From NCBI GenBank assembly GCA_015698045.1, contig BLAL01000043.1:1550001-1614000 (forward strand): a DNA stretch of 64,000 nt, in the 5' to 3' direction. Below are positions 11,031-23,770 of this stretch, in pieces; the first letter of the stretch is position 1, and every line of letters starts with the position of its first letter. Under the pieces are notes generated by a model. It saw nothing but the letters and a program-made list of their open reading frames with translations, was not told the DNA's origin and did no database searches. Made by a program: the position numbers and the translations under genes. The stretch comes from Rhizophagus clarus (Eukaryota; Glomeromycota; Glomeromycetes; Glomerales; Glomeraceae).

Positions 11031-12490
11031 TATATTAACAATGAAAAGATTATACCTTAATTAATTCATTTTGTGTTCGTATTCTCTTTGCTTGGCTTGA
11101 TGCTGATTAGTTCTTAATTTAATAATGGTCGAGGAGGCTCTGCTCTACATTTTCGTCTTATCTATAACATAATATAATTAAAATAAAAAGCATGCCAAAG
11201 TAATATTTATTTATTTATTGTTATATAATATTTAAGTAATAAATCGTATTTCTCATTATTACTAAGAAAAATAAAAATCATGCGACTACATGAAAAATTC
11301 ACGCACTTTTGCCAAGAAAATTTTTATTAATACTTGCGAAAAATAAATACAAAGGAAAAACTCTTTCCAACGATCACTCGGTCAAAAATTTTTTAAAGAA
11401 AAAACTGGTTAAAATTATTAAATAAATGATCGTAAAAATAATAAAAAATGGTTAGTTCATCACGAACACAAACTTTTGATGATTCAATAATATCGGAAGA
11501 AGAAGCAGATATATTCTTTTAAGAGAACTTCGCATAAATTTCGGTAACTTTAGAATAATGACGCTTGACGAACAAAAACAACGTTTTTTGCCTAGCTGTT
11601 CTGTCGTTACAATATGGAACTTACGACTTCGACCTTGCGGCAGCTACAAATTATCACAACATTTTATATATTTGTTATGACACCTACGAGACCTCTGTGC
11701 TCGTTTTCTTAAAGACACTGGTAAATGGACTAATAAAATCAAATATATAGCCCTTATAAGGTTTACTATATTATAGAGTGAATTTGCTATTAAAATTGTT
11801 GTATTTTAACCTCCAATAACTTTAAATTCTTTTTTAACTTAAATTTTAAATTCTGCAAAAGTATTATAAATGACTGTCTCTTTTATGTGATAGAAAGCTT
11901 TTACCAAAAAGAAGCACGAAAGTCACAAAAATAAGCCTTATATGTTATAATAACTTTTTCTATTTAGTTTATAAAAAAAAAAACATTCATGTAGTCTTAT
12001 TGAAAAAAGCGTTCTATTTCTGTTTCTTAAAGTCTTTAGTATTACATAAAAACTAAAAGGGCTCATTTTATCGAACTTTTAGGATTTTGGATTTTTTAAT
12101 GGGAATAATGCCTCCAGTCACATAACTGAAAAAACATGCAAAGAAGGAAACCAAAAGAAGTTCTTTCAGAGATGCAAGAGAATCGCTTAAATAATGAGAT
12201 TCAAGCATTACATCTCTTTGAACAAATGGTTGAAAAAACAAATTTAAATAATTATTTTTAGATTAATATGTTAATGTACTATTTTAAAAATACTGGCATT
12301 TCCGAATTAACATTCTAATAGTTTCATAAAAGATGGGGTTCATTGCTATACTGTATAATAATCAAAATTCATTTTATATAAATAAAATTAAATAGTTTCT
12401 CTATTACATATGCGAATTATTCTGAATTAATGACATGATGATATTTATTTTTTTTTTTTTTAACAGCTTATACTCATTATACTAATTTTT
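11031..12490. other. AT-rich intergenic region
   Basis: No gene recognised. A short frame near 11565-11750 and an ATG-started 24-codon frame at about 11449 have no family signature and end quickly. The right part is the downstream region of the kinase gene. Confidence 0.5.
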
Positions 12491-14660
12491 CTATGTTATA
12501 TCAATATCAAGTTCTTTTGAAATGTATTCTATAAAAATAATAGATATTTTTATTATTATTATATTGAACAAATTAATATTTCAAATTTCATTTATAAATA
12601 GTAATTACTAATAACATACCTTGTGAAGATGAACTTATAGTTGAAGATTCAGAAATTAAAGAATTTAATGCCCTACTTGTAAAAATTGCTTTCGAGTGAA
12701 GTTTCCTACTAAATTCGGGACCAAGTTTCTTTAATTTTATTAATTCCATTCTTTCTATTTCAGCTTTTTTAAATTCAGCAAATTCAGATGATATAAAGCT
12801 AAAAATATAATACCATTCATTCCATTTATAACTAGTTAGATTATACCATTTGTTAACAGTATTACAGATTTCATTAATAGATGGTCTTTTTAAAGGATTA
12901 GAATCCCAACATTTTTTCATTAAGTTAGCAAAACATTTAGGAGTATCATTTGTAATTACAGGCCGCTTCCCATCAATAATTTTACAAATAAGACTAGCAT
13001 CATGTTCAATATCAGCAAAAGGTTTACAACCTGTTGTAAGTTCCCACATGATCATACCCAAGCTATATATATCGGATTTTTTTGAAAATTCGCCACTTTC
13101 AAAAATTTCCGGTGCGACATAAGGTATTACTCCATATATTCCATTATTTGGAGAATTACTATTTGCAGGTTGTGATAATCCTAAGTCTCCGATTTGCCAA
13201 TATTTAGACAATAATATATTTCCACTATGAATATCTCGATGTATAAAATTATTTTTATGAATATAACGAAGTCTAAGATAAATAAAAAAAAAATTAGTTA
13301 TTAATTAACTTAAATATAGATAACAAATTAATGCATTTCATAAGATAAGTACCCAGAAGATATTTCCCATAAAATATGTATTTTGGTTTCCCACGTAATA
13401 TTTATAAAATTCTTTTGCAAATAATTATGTAAATTTCCACCATCTGCATAATTCATAATCAACATATATTCTTGTGTTACAGGATCTTGTGTAATACCAT
13501 GACAGTGAGTAACCCAACCATTCTTATATTTGTTACATTGGTAAAGTGATTTTAACTAAAATTATAAATATATGAATAAAAATTTAAAATGTAATATATA
13601 TAACGATAAATACTTTCATTACCTCATTCAAAAAATATTTACTGATATTTTGTGAATTAAATAATCTTTTTATAGCAACATCAGTGTCACCTGTACCTTC
13701 CGACAAAGTTGCTTTATAAACAGAACTAAATCCTCCTTCTGCTATTTTCCTTAAATTTTTAATTTGAGAATACTGAATCCATTTTATTACTGGTCTTTTT
13801 AAATAAGACTTTTTTTTAATAAATTTATATACATTTAATGGATCTAAACTTGTATTATTGTTCATATAATTAACGATTAAAGAATTATTTCTATCATTAA
13901 AGGTCCTCGTAGAAGCAAGAAATTTATCTATATTACGATTTCCACTACTAATATTTGTAATATCAATATTAATGCGTAATATTCTTTTACATTTCTTACA
14001 TTGAGATTTTTTTGTAATTCCAAAAATAATATTTGTCATTAAACAATATCTACATCCAGTATAAATTATAAAGCAATATGAACACCATTTCTGACAATTT
14101 TCTATATGTAAATATTTTAATTCTTGCCAACAACTTACACACCTATCACGACTATCCCACCATGGTAAATATAAGATTGGAACAAGTTCTTTGGTCAAAG
14201 ATGATTTTACCCATCCAGAAGATATTTGATAACAATCTGAACAATCTGAACCATGCTCGAATGAATATAATGTCCATTGCTGAAATAAAGTACTGTCTGT
14301 TATTTCATAATGATTTTTATGATAATAAATGGCTGATAAACAATAGTTGAATGACAAATCAATCGGCTTAAAATATGAAATCTCAGAGCACCTTTCACAT
14401 AATTTTTGGATACTCACTGTAATACGCTCATTAGATGCATTTATTATATATGTATTCAAATATGTATTATCGGTCGTTGTATATTTAATATATGATATTA
14501 AACAATTTTCGCAATATTTTTGTTCAGATTGTGTCTTAGAATATTCGTTTCCACAATAATTACATTCAATTTCGTTATTCTTAAAAGGGATAAACAAAAC
14601 AGGTACATGATTGGTCAATATTCTTGGTGTAAGGTCAAATGAAACAATATTGGAACTCAT
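12491..14660 (-). CDS. TKL-type protein kinase with cysteine-rich N-terminus
   Basis: Four exons on the minus strand: 14660-13623, 13555-13353, 13272-12620 and 12528-12491; all introns are GT-AG and the frame closes to 643 residues. Residues 20-240 hold many CxxC or CxxxC pairs (CNYCGNEY, CERC, CSDC, CVSC, CSYC, CRYC, CKKC), likely zinc-binding. The kinase domain starts near residue 300: glycine loop IAEGGFSSVYKA (306-317), VAIK lysine K331, HRDIHSGN (425-432), DLG in place of DFG (443-445) and APE (467-469), so catalytic residues are present. It phosphorylates Ser/Thr or Tyr by family; the substrate is unknown. The short last exon adds EYISKELDIDI, a tail I associate with Rhizophagus kinases, and is joined through a strong GTATGT donor. 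I start at ATG 14660, because the open frame above it begins only with TTG. Confidence 0.85.
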
Positions 14661-15904
14661 TACTGAATAATGTATTTCAAGAAACAATTTTTATAAACAA
14701 CAGAAATTGAATATATAAATACGTATTGTTTATAAAAAAAATAAATTGAAATTTTAAAAATTTCTAAAAAATTTTAAATAGAATTATACCCAAGCAATTC
14801 GCGAATTTTCTGTGACTACTCATTTATGTCGTGAACCATCTCATGCATAGTTATTTGTTCATTGTCATTCTGAGGTACAATAGCCACAATACATACATAA
14901 TTCCATCTAATCAACTTTTACTTAATTAAGAAAACTCTAACTACTCGCCGCAAAATTACAATGAGAAACCTGATCATTAACACAATCATAAAATATCCGA
15001 ATTTTATTTTTATCTATAATATGCGGGACATGAAAAATTTGTAACGGGTTGTCAGCAAATATAGTAATATCCCGCATACTATGGGATTTTGCTGCATGAA
15101 ATTTGTTGCAACTTAGGGAGTCACCTAAAGATTAAAATGTTTAATTTATAATATCGTAAATCTCGAACTTCGAGAAAATTAAATTTTCGTACTTTAATTT
15201 CACCTAATTACACTCCAATTTATTTCTAATTTTTTCAGGAATAATTTATAATTGTCATTTAAACCTCAAAATATTTTATTTGTAACATTCATCGTCATAA
15301 CAAATTCCACTCACTCAATTCTTTAAGCACAAGTATATTTGATTATTATATTTATTTTTGAAATTATAAATTATTATTGCTGCATCAAGATATTTAAAAT
15401 TTTAAAAATTAAATTTTAATTTTCACAAATAATTATTATGAATACATAATGAATATTTATCTTAATCTATTACATAAAAAACCACATTCTTAACGAAGAG
15501 GTTCGTCGCTTCCGTTTTCGGTCCAATGTCGCTCTCCTATGAAAGCCAGCAGGCGTGCTCAAATTAATTCGATCAGTTCGATCGGTTAGAGTCGTACAAT
15601 ACTTGCGATGTCGCGGAATTAACTAAAAGAGTTTAAATCCTTGAAATAATGAATTTGCAGTAGCCAAATTAGCGGTCATGACATGTGACTTGTACTGTGA
15701 CGTAATGACGTATTTGAATTAGTCGTATTTCCTGATCGGACACAGATCGACGAATCAAAAATGCGGCAGTAAATAAAAATCCGTGTAACAATAAACCGGA
15801 ACCAACGTTCCGAAAAGTAATTATTTTCCTATTTAGACCAATTTTTTAAAGCGAACTCCTCTCATCCTTTTTTTTATTTTCTCTCTTTTCTTTAACCTTA
15901 CAAT
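14661..15904. other. intergenic region and F-box leader
   Basis: No gene seen. Around 15490-15780 the sequence is clearly richer in G and C than its surroundings but has no frame that I recognise. A pyrimidine-rich stretch (about 15855-15900) directly precedes the ATG at 15905 and resembles the leaders of the other F-box genes. Confidence 0.5.
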
Positions 15905-17584
15905 ATGGCTTGTTCAAAAGTATTTTCGGGAAAATTACCTGAATTAACGGATGACATTGTTCAATACTTTAGAAACGATTATAAAACGTTACATTCGTGC
16001 GCTTTAGTTAATAGAGCATGGTGTCGTTTAATGATTCCGTTATTGTGGAAAGATCCATTTTCAATTCCCGTTAAAAATTATAATTTTATTCAAACTTATT
16101 TACATAATTTAAATGAACATGATAAAAATGTATGTGGGATTAATAATAGTTTATTCCCTTCAAACACTTTATTCAATTACCCTAGTTTTATTCAACGTTT
16201 AAATACATTTAAGATTGGACAATCTGTTGAAAAATGGATTGATTCTGTTGGAATTTTAAAAGATATGAAAAAAATGATTTATAAATTATTATTTAAAATA
16301 TTTATTGATAATGAAGTAAATTTACAAACTTTTGAAATCGTAATACCTACAGATCAAGATCATAAATATTTTCATGATGCTTTTGAATTAATTTTACAAA
16401 ATCCAAATTTCATTTGTAATATAAGAAATTTTAAACTTCAAAGAATTTCGAATGTAAAAAAGATTATTCGTTTTTTGGAATTTTTATCCTTAAATTGTAA
16501 TTCAATTTCATCATTATATTTTCAATTTCAAAGATATAATAATGAAAATATTCTATTGGTTGAAAATTATTTATCAAAATTAATTGATTCACAACAGAAT
16601 TTAAAGAAAATTTCATATGAATATGATGACCTTCCTTTAACTAATGAATTATTATCATTAAATAATTCATTATCATCGGTATTAAATCATTCATTATCAT
16701 TATTAAATAATTATAATTGTTCAAATAACTTAAAAACAATTATATTTCATAAGATTAATTTTAAAAATTTAACCAATTTAAAAGAAGTATTTGAACAATC
16801 GAATGGTTTAGAATCCGTTCATATTCTTTATTGTCGTCTTTTAAATTATGAATTAATTTATCAAATTATTAATATAACTAAGCCATTTAAATTAAAATCT
16901 TTATTTATGGATGAAATATTACATATTGATTCATTAGAATTATTATTACAAAAATCTGGTGATTATTTAGAAAATTTTGGATTTGGATTATTTGCAAATG
17001 ATTGGTCTATTCATAATGTATTAATGAATGAATCAAAACAACGATTACTTGAATTGATTATAAAATATTGTAAAAAAATTGAATTTTTCGATTTACTTGA
17101 ATGTAACATTAATGTTTATCCGAAGGTATACGATTTAATTCAAAGTACTGATCAAAATCTTAATTACCTTTCTATTGATTTTGATATTGATTATAATCAA
17201 TTTATAAGGGATGATGATGAACTTTTAAGTACAAAGATATTATTAAATTTAGGTCAAATCCTTCCTTTAAAATTAGAATATTTAAATTTATCTTTTACGA
17301 TTCAAAATAAGAGTGATTTTAAAGAATTTTTAAAAAATTCTCATAATACTTTTATTAAGAAATTATTAATAAGAAATAAAAAATCAAAAAACATCAAAGA
17401 TATTTTACCTTATGTAAAAAAACATATTATGGAAAGGAAAAGAGTTGAATATTTAGCCATAAAAGATAGTTCTTTAGAATGTGAAGCACATGAAGTGAAG
17501 GAATTTAAATTATATAATATCGAAGTTCGAAATTATGATGATTTATATATTCAAGCTGCTAATTTTGTAAAAGAAATGTATTAG
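15905..17584 (+). CDS. F-box protein with leucine-rich C-terminal region (paralogue 2)
   Basis: Single-exon gene, 559 residues. The N-terminus MACSKVFSGKLPELTDDI is nearly the same as in the gene at 2958. The F-box-like part continues through LHSCALVNRAWCRLMIPLLW and DPFS to about residue 52. The rest carries repeated leucine/asparagine motifs shared with paralogues 1 and 3, such as KPFKLKSLFMDEIL and LLLQKSGDYLENFGFG. The tail is KEMY. It is likely a substrate adaptor of an SCF ubiquitin ligase (inferred from the family). The shared leader ending CTTTAACCTTACAAT-ATG decides the start. A local serine/leucine-rich expansion near residues 245-275 distinguishes it from the others. Confidence 0.88.
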   Translation: MACSKVFSGKLPELTDDIVQYFRNDYKTLHSCALVNRAWCRLMIPLLWKDPFSIPVKNYNFIQTYLHNLNEHDKNVCGINNSLFPSNTLFNYPSFIQRLNTFKIGQSVEKWIDSVGILKDMKKMIYKLLFKIFIDNEVNLQTFEIVIPTDQDHKYFHDAFELILQNPNFICNIRNFKLQRISNVKKIIRFLEFLSLNCNSISSLYFQFQRYNNENILLVENYLSKLIDSQQNLKKISYEYDDLPLTNELLSLNNSLSSVLNHSLSLLNNYNCSNNLKTIIFHKINFKNLTNLKEVFEQSNGLESVHILYCRLLNYELIYQIINITKPFKLKSLFMDEILHIDSLELLLQKSGDYLENFGFGLFANDWSIHNVLMNESKQRLLELIIKYCKKIEFFDLLECNINVYPKVYDLIQSTDQNLNYLSIDFDIDYNQFIRDDDELLSTKILLNLGQILPLKLEYLNLSFTIQNKSDFKEFLKNSHNTFIKKLLIRNKKSKNIKDILPYVKKHIMERKRVEYLAIKDSSLECEAHEVKEFKLYNIEVRNYDDLYIQAANFVKEMY

Positions 17585-20500
17585 TCATTTATGCAATTTT
17601 AGAATTTGAACTAATTTATAGAATAAAGTTGCAACTTTTTTAAAACTCATTCGCGATCTTTTTACGAATAATTTTATAAAGGTTCGTGACTATTGTTTAA
17701 AAATCGATGAAATGAGTCGTCATTCTTGCAGATCTGTGTAACCTTAATAATATATAAACATCATCTTTTTCGACTATGCTTACACGCTTGGAGATTCGAG
17801 TGTTTAGTGAAGATTGAAAGTCTAACAAAATAGAAAATATGTTATTGTCAAAACGGTCACTTCACAATAAAAGGCTCGACATCGAAAAACAGACTTTGTA
17901 TTTATAACAAGTTTGTAGAATTGCTCACACGTAAATGATATTAATTTCAATATTTGGTTATTAAAAAAGAAGGTTGTGTGAAACTTAATAAACAAACTTG
18001 TCCTATAATTTTTTAATATAACATTGCAAACTTATTGTATTAAATTAGTTCACTAATAAAAGCTTATCACAACATATAGACGCTATCATAGATAATGATT
18101 CAGATGAATCAGACAATCACATTGAAGATATAAACAAAAGCTTTTGTCAAAATAATAAGTGAGAGTTGTTTTTGATTAGATGTATGTATGAAGTTTCGAT
18201 TTCAAATTCTGTTACAAAATTCCGATACTAGAGTGACATTCTCTAACGACTGGAAAGTAGATACGACCAATCGATAAAATCTTTGCATCTGAAAAACAAC
18301 AGGACTTGCAGAGCTCCTTCTATATTGATATTAGTAGTTTGCAGACAATAAATCGAATAATGCACAAAACGGCACGAGAAACGAATCTTTTTTGATATCG
18401 AATATATAATGAAAATGGTGATATTCATTTATGCAAAAAAAAAAATATTTAATGTCGCGTTAAAAGAATTTAAAAGGTCAAAATCATGGTACGTTGTAAT
18501 TAATTATCAAGTTACCATACTTGAACGCAATTATTAACCTTTTTTTTTTGTCACTTTTCAAATAGTTGGAAATATCACGAGATTCATAATCACAAAATTC
18601 TTTGTCACGTCATATTGGCTTGCATCCTATGATTATCAAATAGTTACAAGAAGATTAAATACGTTTTCTTTAATTTTACTGAAGGATTAGCATAAAGAAA
18701 TATTCGTATACGCGTTGATACTTCTTAAGATGAAGTAAATTCGTGGATTTTGGTCTGTGCGTTCGTCGAAAACATATGACATAATTTCTTTCATTTCATT
18801 ATGTTCGGTCAAGACAATATGAATGTTATTAAAAACCGCTCCTCAATGAACATACCGGACATCAATTTCGGAGAAGACTATTCCATCCTCTATTTGTAAT
18901 TATTTCTTCATCATCAGCAAATTTTAATGGAATGAATGATTGGATGTGCAACAGTCTGCCATCGCGTCATAAAATTGCAACAAACACAGAATTAATTTGA
19001 TTCAACTTTCCTTCGCTTAATAAACAACTAAGGTATTTAATTTAAACATCAAGATACAAATTTTATCACAATTTGTCGTGATTTTTATATAAATTTATTA
19101 ATATATTATTAGGTCAAATAACAATCCTCTTCCTATGACTAAAGACAGAATAACTGATGCCTCAAATTTTGCTCTATATCATGTATCATTTATTTTTCTC
19201 TATTTCATTAATTGAATCTTTACACAATTCTATCATCGATCAATCTCTTAAATATTCTAATTTGAGTGCCTTTATAGAACTCGTAATTTAATTATATAAA
19301 TTTTAATCAAATGTGAATTAAAAAAAAAATAATAATAATTTATAAATAAAATAAAATAAACCAAATTTTTTATGCGTTATTTATAATCCAATATTATTTC
19401 CCCCACAAAAATTTTTGGCTTTGAACATTCTGGAGATGAAGGTAAACTGGTTACATAAAAACTCAGAAAATTTTCTCAATTCAACTTTTTTCCATTCGAC
19501 GATGTGGCTTTCTCACGTACATGACGTTCTCGAACTGTTGTTTTTTAATCGATTCTTCTTAAACCCAAGACCCATGATGATTATTTTCAACACCATCATT
19601 GAGATTAATGATAAAAATGTATAAAAATAAAAACAATAATAAATAAGAAAGATAAACTTTGAAACAAAAGATAACCAATCCTAAACAAATTTAATCGGAT
19701 TAAAAAATGATGTTCCTAATAATTTAAAAAATCTAACAAAATAAGAATGATAAAGATAGTGACGTAATGCAGTGATGTTCATTTGTGCTTAAAAATTTGA
19801 TTGGAAGCTTCCAATCCAAATAAATTTATGCTTCCGATCCTTCCAAAAGTATTTCCAAAGGTGCTTCCAATCTTTAAATGCACATCACTGAACATTTCCC
19901 TTTAAATAGCAAAAACTGCAAATTCTTATACTAACGAATAATTTCTATTAATTAAAAACATATCAATATCAATAAAATGATTTTTTTTTTTTTTGCGAAT
20001 GAAACAAGATTTATTAGGAGGAAAATCGGTTACCTTCATCAACAGCTCTCCTTAAACAATTGTACTGCTTGTTTCTTACGTTCTTTTTTTCTGTTCATCT
20101 CAGGGTATTATTAATTGTTTAGACAATATAATTTCGTTATCATGTCCAATCATATAGACCTCGAAACATTTCCAGATCTATCATCATTACCGGAATTATA
20201 ATTCGTTCAAATAAGTAAGTAAAATTTTAATAATAACGATTTATTTAATAGTATGAAATGAGATCCGAACTCCCACTTTCAATTTTCATGTATCACAACA
20301 TCTGATACCACTAATATCGTCCCATACGATTTTGATCTGATATAATATTTCAAATAAGTTTTTTTCTTATAAATTACCTCAAAAACCTTTTTTCAGTTTA
20401 AACATTCCTATATGATGCCAAATATTAATTTCATAACAAAAAAAATTTACGTTAGCGAAAAACTTAAACTACAGGAACAAAATGATAGCATATACAAAGA

Positions 20501-22108
20501 TTATATCAAACTTACATTATTAACGAGTAACATCACACTACAATCAAGATTTTTTATCTAACATCTTACGAAGTTAAACCCTAGTCATTCTACATCTAGA
20601 ATAAGACAAAATTGCTAATTGTAATCATTCTCTGACTTGATCTTAACATCATAACCGATGCTAGATGTTAGGAGACTTCGATATTGACATCAGTATAGAG
20701 GGTTCTTTCAAATTTCCATCCATTACGTTTTTAATATATACAACCAATCTTTCTGATTCATAAATTTAATCGTTTATATATTTATTCTCTTTCTAAAATT
20801 TTTTTGATGGAATTACGAATCATCTCGGGTAATTCATCCGAAACTTCCTTGAATGCTGTTTCGTATTTATCAATCTTCGTACGTATACTTTCAAAGATGG
20901 TGACGGTACATGCTTATGTTTAAAGTACTTTGACTTCTAAACGTAAATAATAATAAATGAATATGTTATTTTCCTATATAAATCATCTCCAATACAAAGT
21001 ATGAACTCTCAATTGAATTTGTAGAGAAAAGATTCGTTATTTGTCGGTTGAGAGATTATCGTCCCTCGGAGATCAATAATGTATGTTAAATCATTCTCTG
21101 TTTGGCTTTGTTCCCAAATTGAATTTTTCAAAATTATTAAGGTATAAACTCGTTAAGCTACTATCTTCAAGAAAAAAAAATCTAAATCAGTATTCTTAAA
21201 AAGACAGTGCACGTCATATCATATTAAGCACGACTAAGGAAAAAGTAAAAAAAAAATTAATATTGTTTTTTTGACATCCTACTTTGATCTCTCTTTTAAA
21301 ATCGACTCTCAACTATAAAGATGAGCATCCACCAAAATCCTGGGCTTTTTCTTAAATTCGATTGAGTCGATTTCACCAAGATATTTCAGACTCCATTGAT
21401 TTTCGAAGAAATCACGAATCCTTCTAATAGTGTTGACAAACTTTGTGTTCTAAATTTTTTTATAATTATCCGATCAATGATTAAATGCTAGTTTAACAAC
21501 CCTGTCTAACAATAGCTTACACAGTTTTCAATTTCCGTTTACCTCTTTTAATATCTAACAAATGCAATTTTTGCCAAACAAGCGACGTCGAAAGTTTCAC
21601 TAGACCAGCTTAATTATGGAAATCATGGGTATAGTATCGAGTTCATAACCTTTAATTTAGAATGTGCCAACAAAATCTGACGTTTGAAATGCAGAACAAT
21701 CATATGCTTATTGTCGGTAAAAAATTGTATAAATGCAATGACAATCAAAGCAAGTAGCCCCTTGATGATCATCTATATGAATCTTATCAGTGGAATCATT
21801 TCCTTCTGGGCATTGAAGTGGATGACGTAATATACTTGTCAAAGAATTATCCTATGATTATCAATGATCAATGCAAAATAAAGAACTTGACCGCCGTATT
21901 GCATATATGAGTCAAGAAAAGTCATGAATTATAAATATATTACCATTGATCGACGAAGCAAGCCAATAAAATGTTCATTTTAATGCATTTAATACATTAG
22001 CAAATGAAATTTTTTATAAGATGCCATCGCGCAATTTTTTAAATTTCGATGAAATAATTTTTTTTCATTGTTTCACATATTTCCTCTTTCTTTCCTTCAC
22101 TTTTCATT
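17585..22108. other. long intergenic region with relics
   Basis: About 4.5 kb with no intact gene. A 121-bp inverted-repeat element lies at 19770-19890. On the minus strand around 20905-20782 a frame reads like the C-terminal end of a protein (DELPEMIRNSIKKILERE then stop), without a recognisable upstream exon. The rest is AT-rich, with frames under 70 codons and no family signature. Confidence 0.5.
19770..19890. mobile_element. small inverted-repeat element, hAT-like ends
   Basis: The left end CAGTGATGTTCATTT and the right end complement CAGTGATGTGCATTT match at 14 of 15 positions. The first bases fit the hAT-type YARNG pattern. The interior is made of short repeats around CTTCCAATC / GGAAGCTTCC. 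No identical 8-bp duplications are visible at the flanks, so the target site has eroded or the ends are misjudged. Confidence 0.5.
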
Positions 22109-23770
22109 ATGACATATTCAAAAATTAATTTACCAGAATTAATAAATGAAATTATTCAATATTTTAAGAATGATTTTTCAACATTACATTCATGTATTTT
22201 AGTTAATAGATTATGGTGTCGTATGGCGATTCCATTATTATGGGAAGATCCATTTTCAAATCCTTCTAAAAATAATCGATTTCTTGAAATTTATTTATAT
22301 GATTTAAATGAAGAAGATAAAACAAAATTAACAGAATATGGAATAAATAATAATATATTTCCCACAATTACATTATTTAATTATCCTAGTTTTATTAAAA
22401 GTTTAAATACATATGAAATAGGACATTCTATTGAAAAATGGGTTGCATCAATTAGAAATGTAAAAATATCACCATTACATACATCACCAACTTATGATCA
22501 ATTTTTAAATTTTACAAGATTAATTTATGAAATATTATTTAAAATATTTATTGAAAATGGAACAAATTTAAATACTTTTGAAGTTGAAATCATTACATTT
22601 AGTGATCATGGATATTTAAATGTAATATTTGAATTAATATTAAAAAATCCGAATTTTGTTTCAAATATTAAAAATTTAAAACTTAAAAGGATTTCAAATG
22701 TTATAAAACTTCATCCATTTTTAAAATTTTTATATTCCAATTGTACCACCATTTCATCACTTTATTTTAGATTCCCTAGTAATGATGATAATTTATTAAT
22801 TGAAAATTATTTATCAAAAATAATTAATTCACAACAAAATCTTAAAAAAATTTCATTCGAACGGAATTATTTTCCTTTATATCATTCATTATTATCATTA
22901 AAAGATTTTAATTGTGCGAATACTTTAAGAACGATCGTATTTATTAAAATTAATTTTAAAAATATAATTATTTTAAAAGAAGTATTTGAACAATTAAATG
23001 TTTTAGAATCTGTTCATATTCTTTATTGTCGTTCTTTAAATTCCGATTTCGTTCAACAAATTATTAATATTACTAAACCATTTAAATTAAAATCTTTATT
23101 CATGGATGAAATATTACAAATTGAGTCATCATTACAATATTTATTACAAAAATCTGGTGATTATTTAGAAAATTTTGGATTTGGACCTTTCACAAATAAT
23201 GAATTAAAACGACAATTACTTATATTTGTAGTAAAATATTGTACGAAAATCAAATTTTTTAATTTACCAAGATTTGATAATCAAATTATTTATTTGGCTT
23301 TCAATTTAATTAAAAATATTGAACAAAATCTTAATTATCTTTCTATAGATTTTGATAATTTTAATCCAAATCATGAAAATATTAAACTTAGTTCAATAAT
23401 ATTAAAAGAATTAGGTCAAATTCTTCCTTATAAATTAGAATATTTACATTTATATCTTATGTTTAATAAGGATGATTTTGAAATCTTTTTAAAAAATTCT
23501 CAAAATACTTTTATTAATAAATTATTGATTAGAAATAAGTTGCAACAAGTTGGTGGTGATGATATATTACCTTATATAGAGGAATTTATTATGAGAAAGA
23601 AAAGGGTTAAAACTTTGGCCTTTAGAATTGAGGATTCAACTGGAAAAGGTAAAGAGTTGTTTTTAATGAAAGATAAAGTAAAAGAATTTGAATTACATGA
23701 TGTTGAAATACAAAGCTATTATAATCTAGAGATTTTTAGTTATAATTTTATTAAAGAAGTAGTAAATTAG
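22109..23770 (+). CDS. F-box protein with leucine-rich C-terminal region (paralogue 3)
   Basis: Single-exon gene, 553 residues, starting MTYSKINLPELINEIIQYF. Relative to paralogues 1 and 2 it lacks a few residues between SK and LPEL. The F-box-like segment runs to about residue 50 (LHSCILVNRLWCRMAIPLLW, DPFS). Motifs LKSLFMDEIL and LLQKSGDYLENFGFG are shared with paralogue 2 over the whole length, so the three genes come from fairly recent duplications. The CT-rich leader before the ATG (TTTCCTTCACTTTTCATT) resembles the other two. Role inferred: recognition subunit of an SCF ubiquitin ligase with unknown substrate. Confidence 0.88.
   Translation: MTYSKINLPELINEIIQYFKNDFSTLHSCILVNRLWCRMAIPLLWEDPFSNPSKNNRFLEIYLYDLNEEDKTKLTEYGINNNIFPTITLFNYPSFIKSLNTYEIGHSIEKWVASIRNVKISPLHTSPTYDQFLNFTRLIYEILFKIFIENGTNLNTFEVEIITFSDHGYLNVIFELILKNPNFVSNIKNLKLKRISNVIKLHPFLKFLYSNCTTISSLYFRFPSNDDNLLIENYLSKIINSQQNLKKISFERNYFPLYHSLLSLKDFNCANTLRTIVFIKINFKNIIILKEVFEQLNVLESVHILYCRSLNSDFVQQIINITKPFKLKSLFMDEILQIESSLQYLLQKSGDYLENFGFGPFTNNELKRQLLIFVVKYCTKIKFFNLPRFDNQIIYLAFNLIKNIEQNLNYLSIDFDNFNPNHENIKLSSIILKELGQILPYKLEYLHLYLMFNKDDFEIFLKNSQNTFINKLLIRNKLQQVGGDDILPYIEEFIMRKKRVKTLAFRIEDSTGKGKELFLMKDKVKEFELHDVEIQSYYNLEIFSYNFIKEVVN

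Noticed and set aside
11565-11750. 61-codon plus-strand ORF
   Set aside because: No ATG at the proposed start and the alternative frame reads equally well; probably chance.
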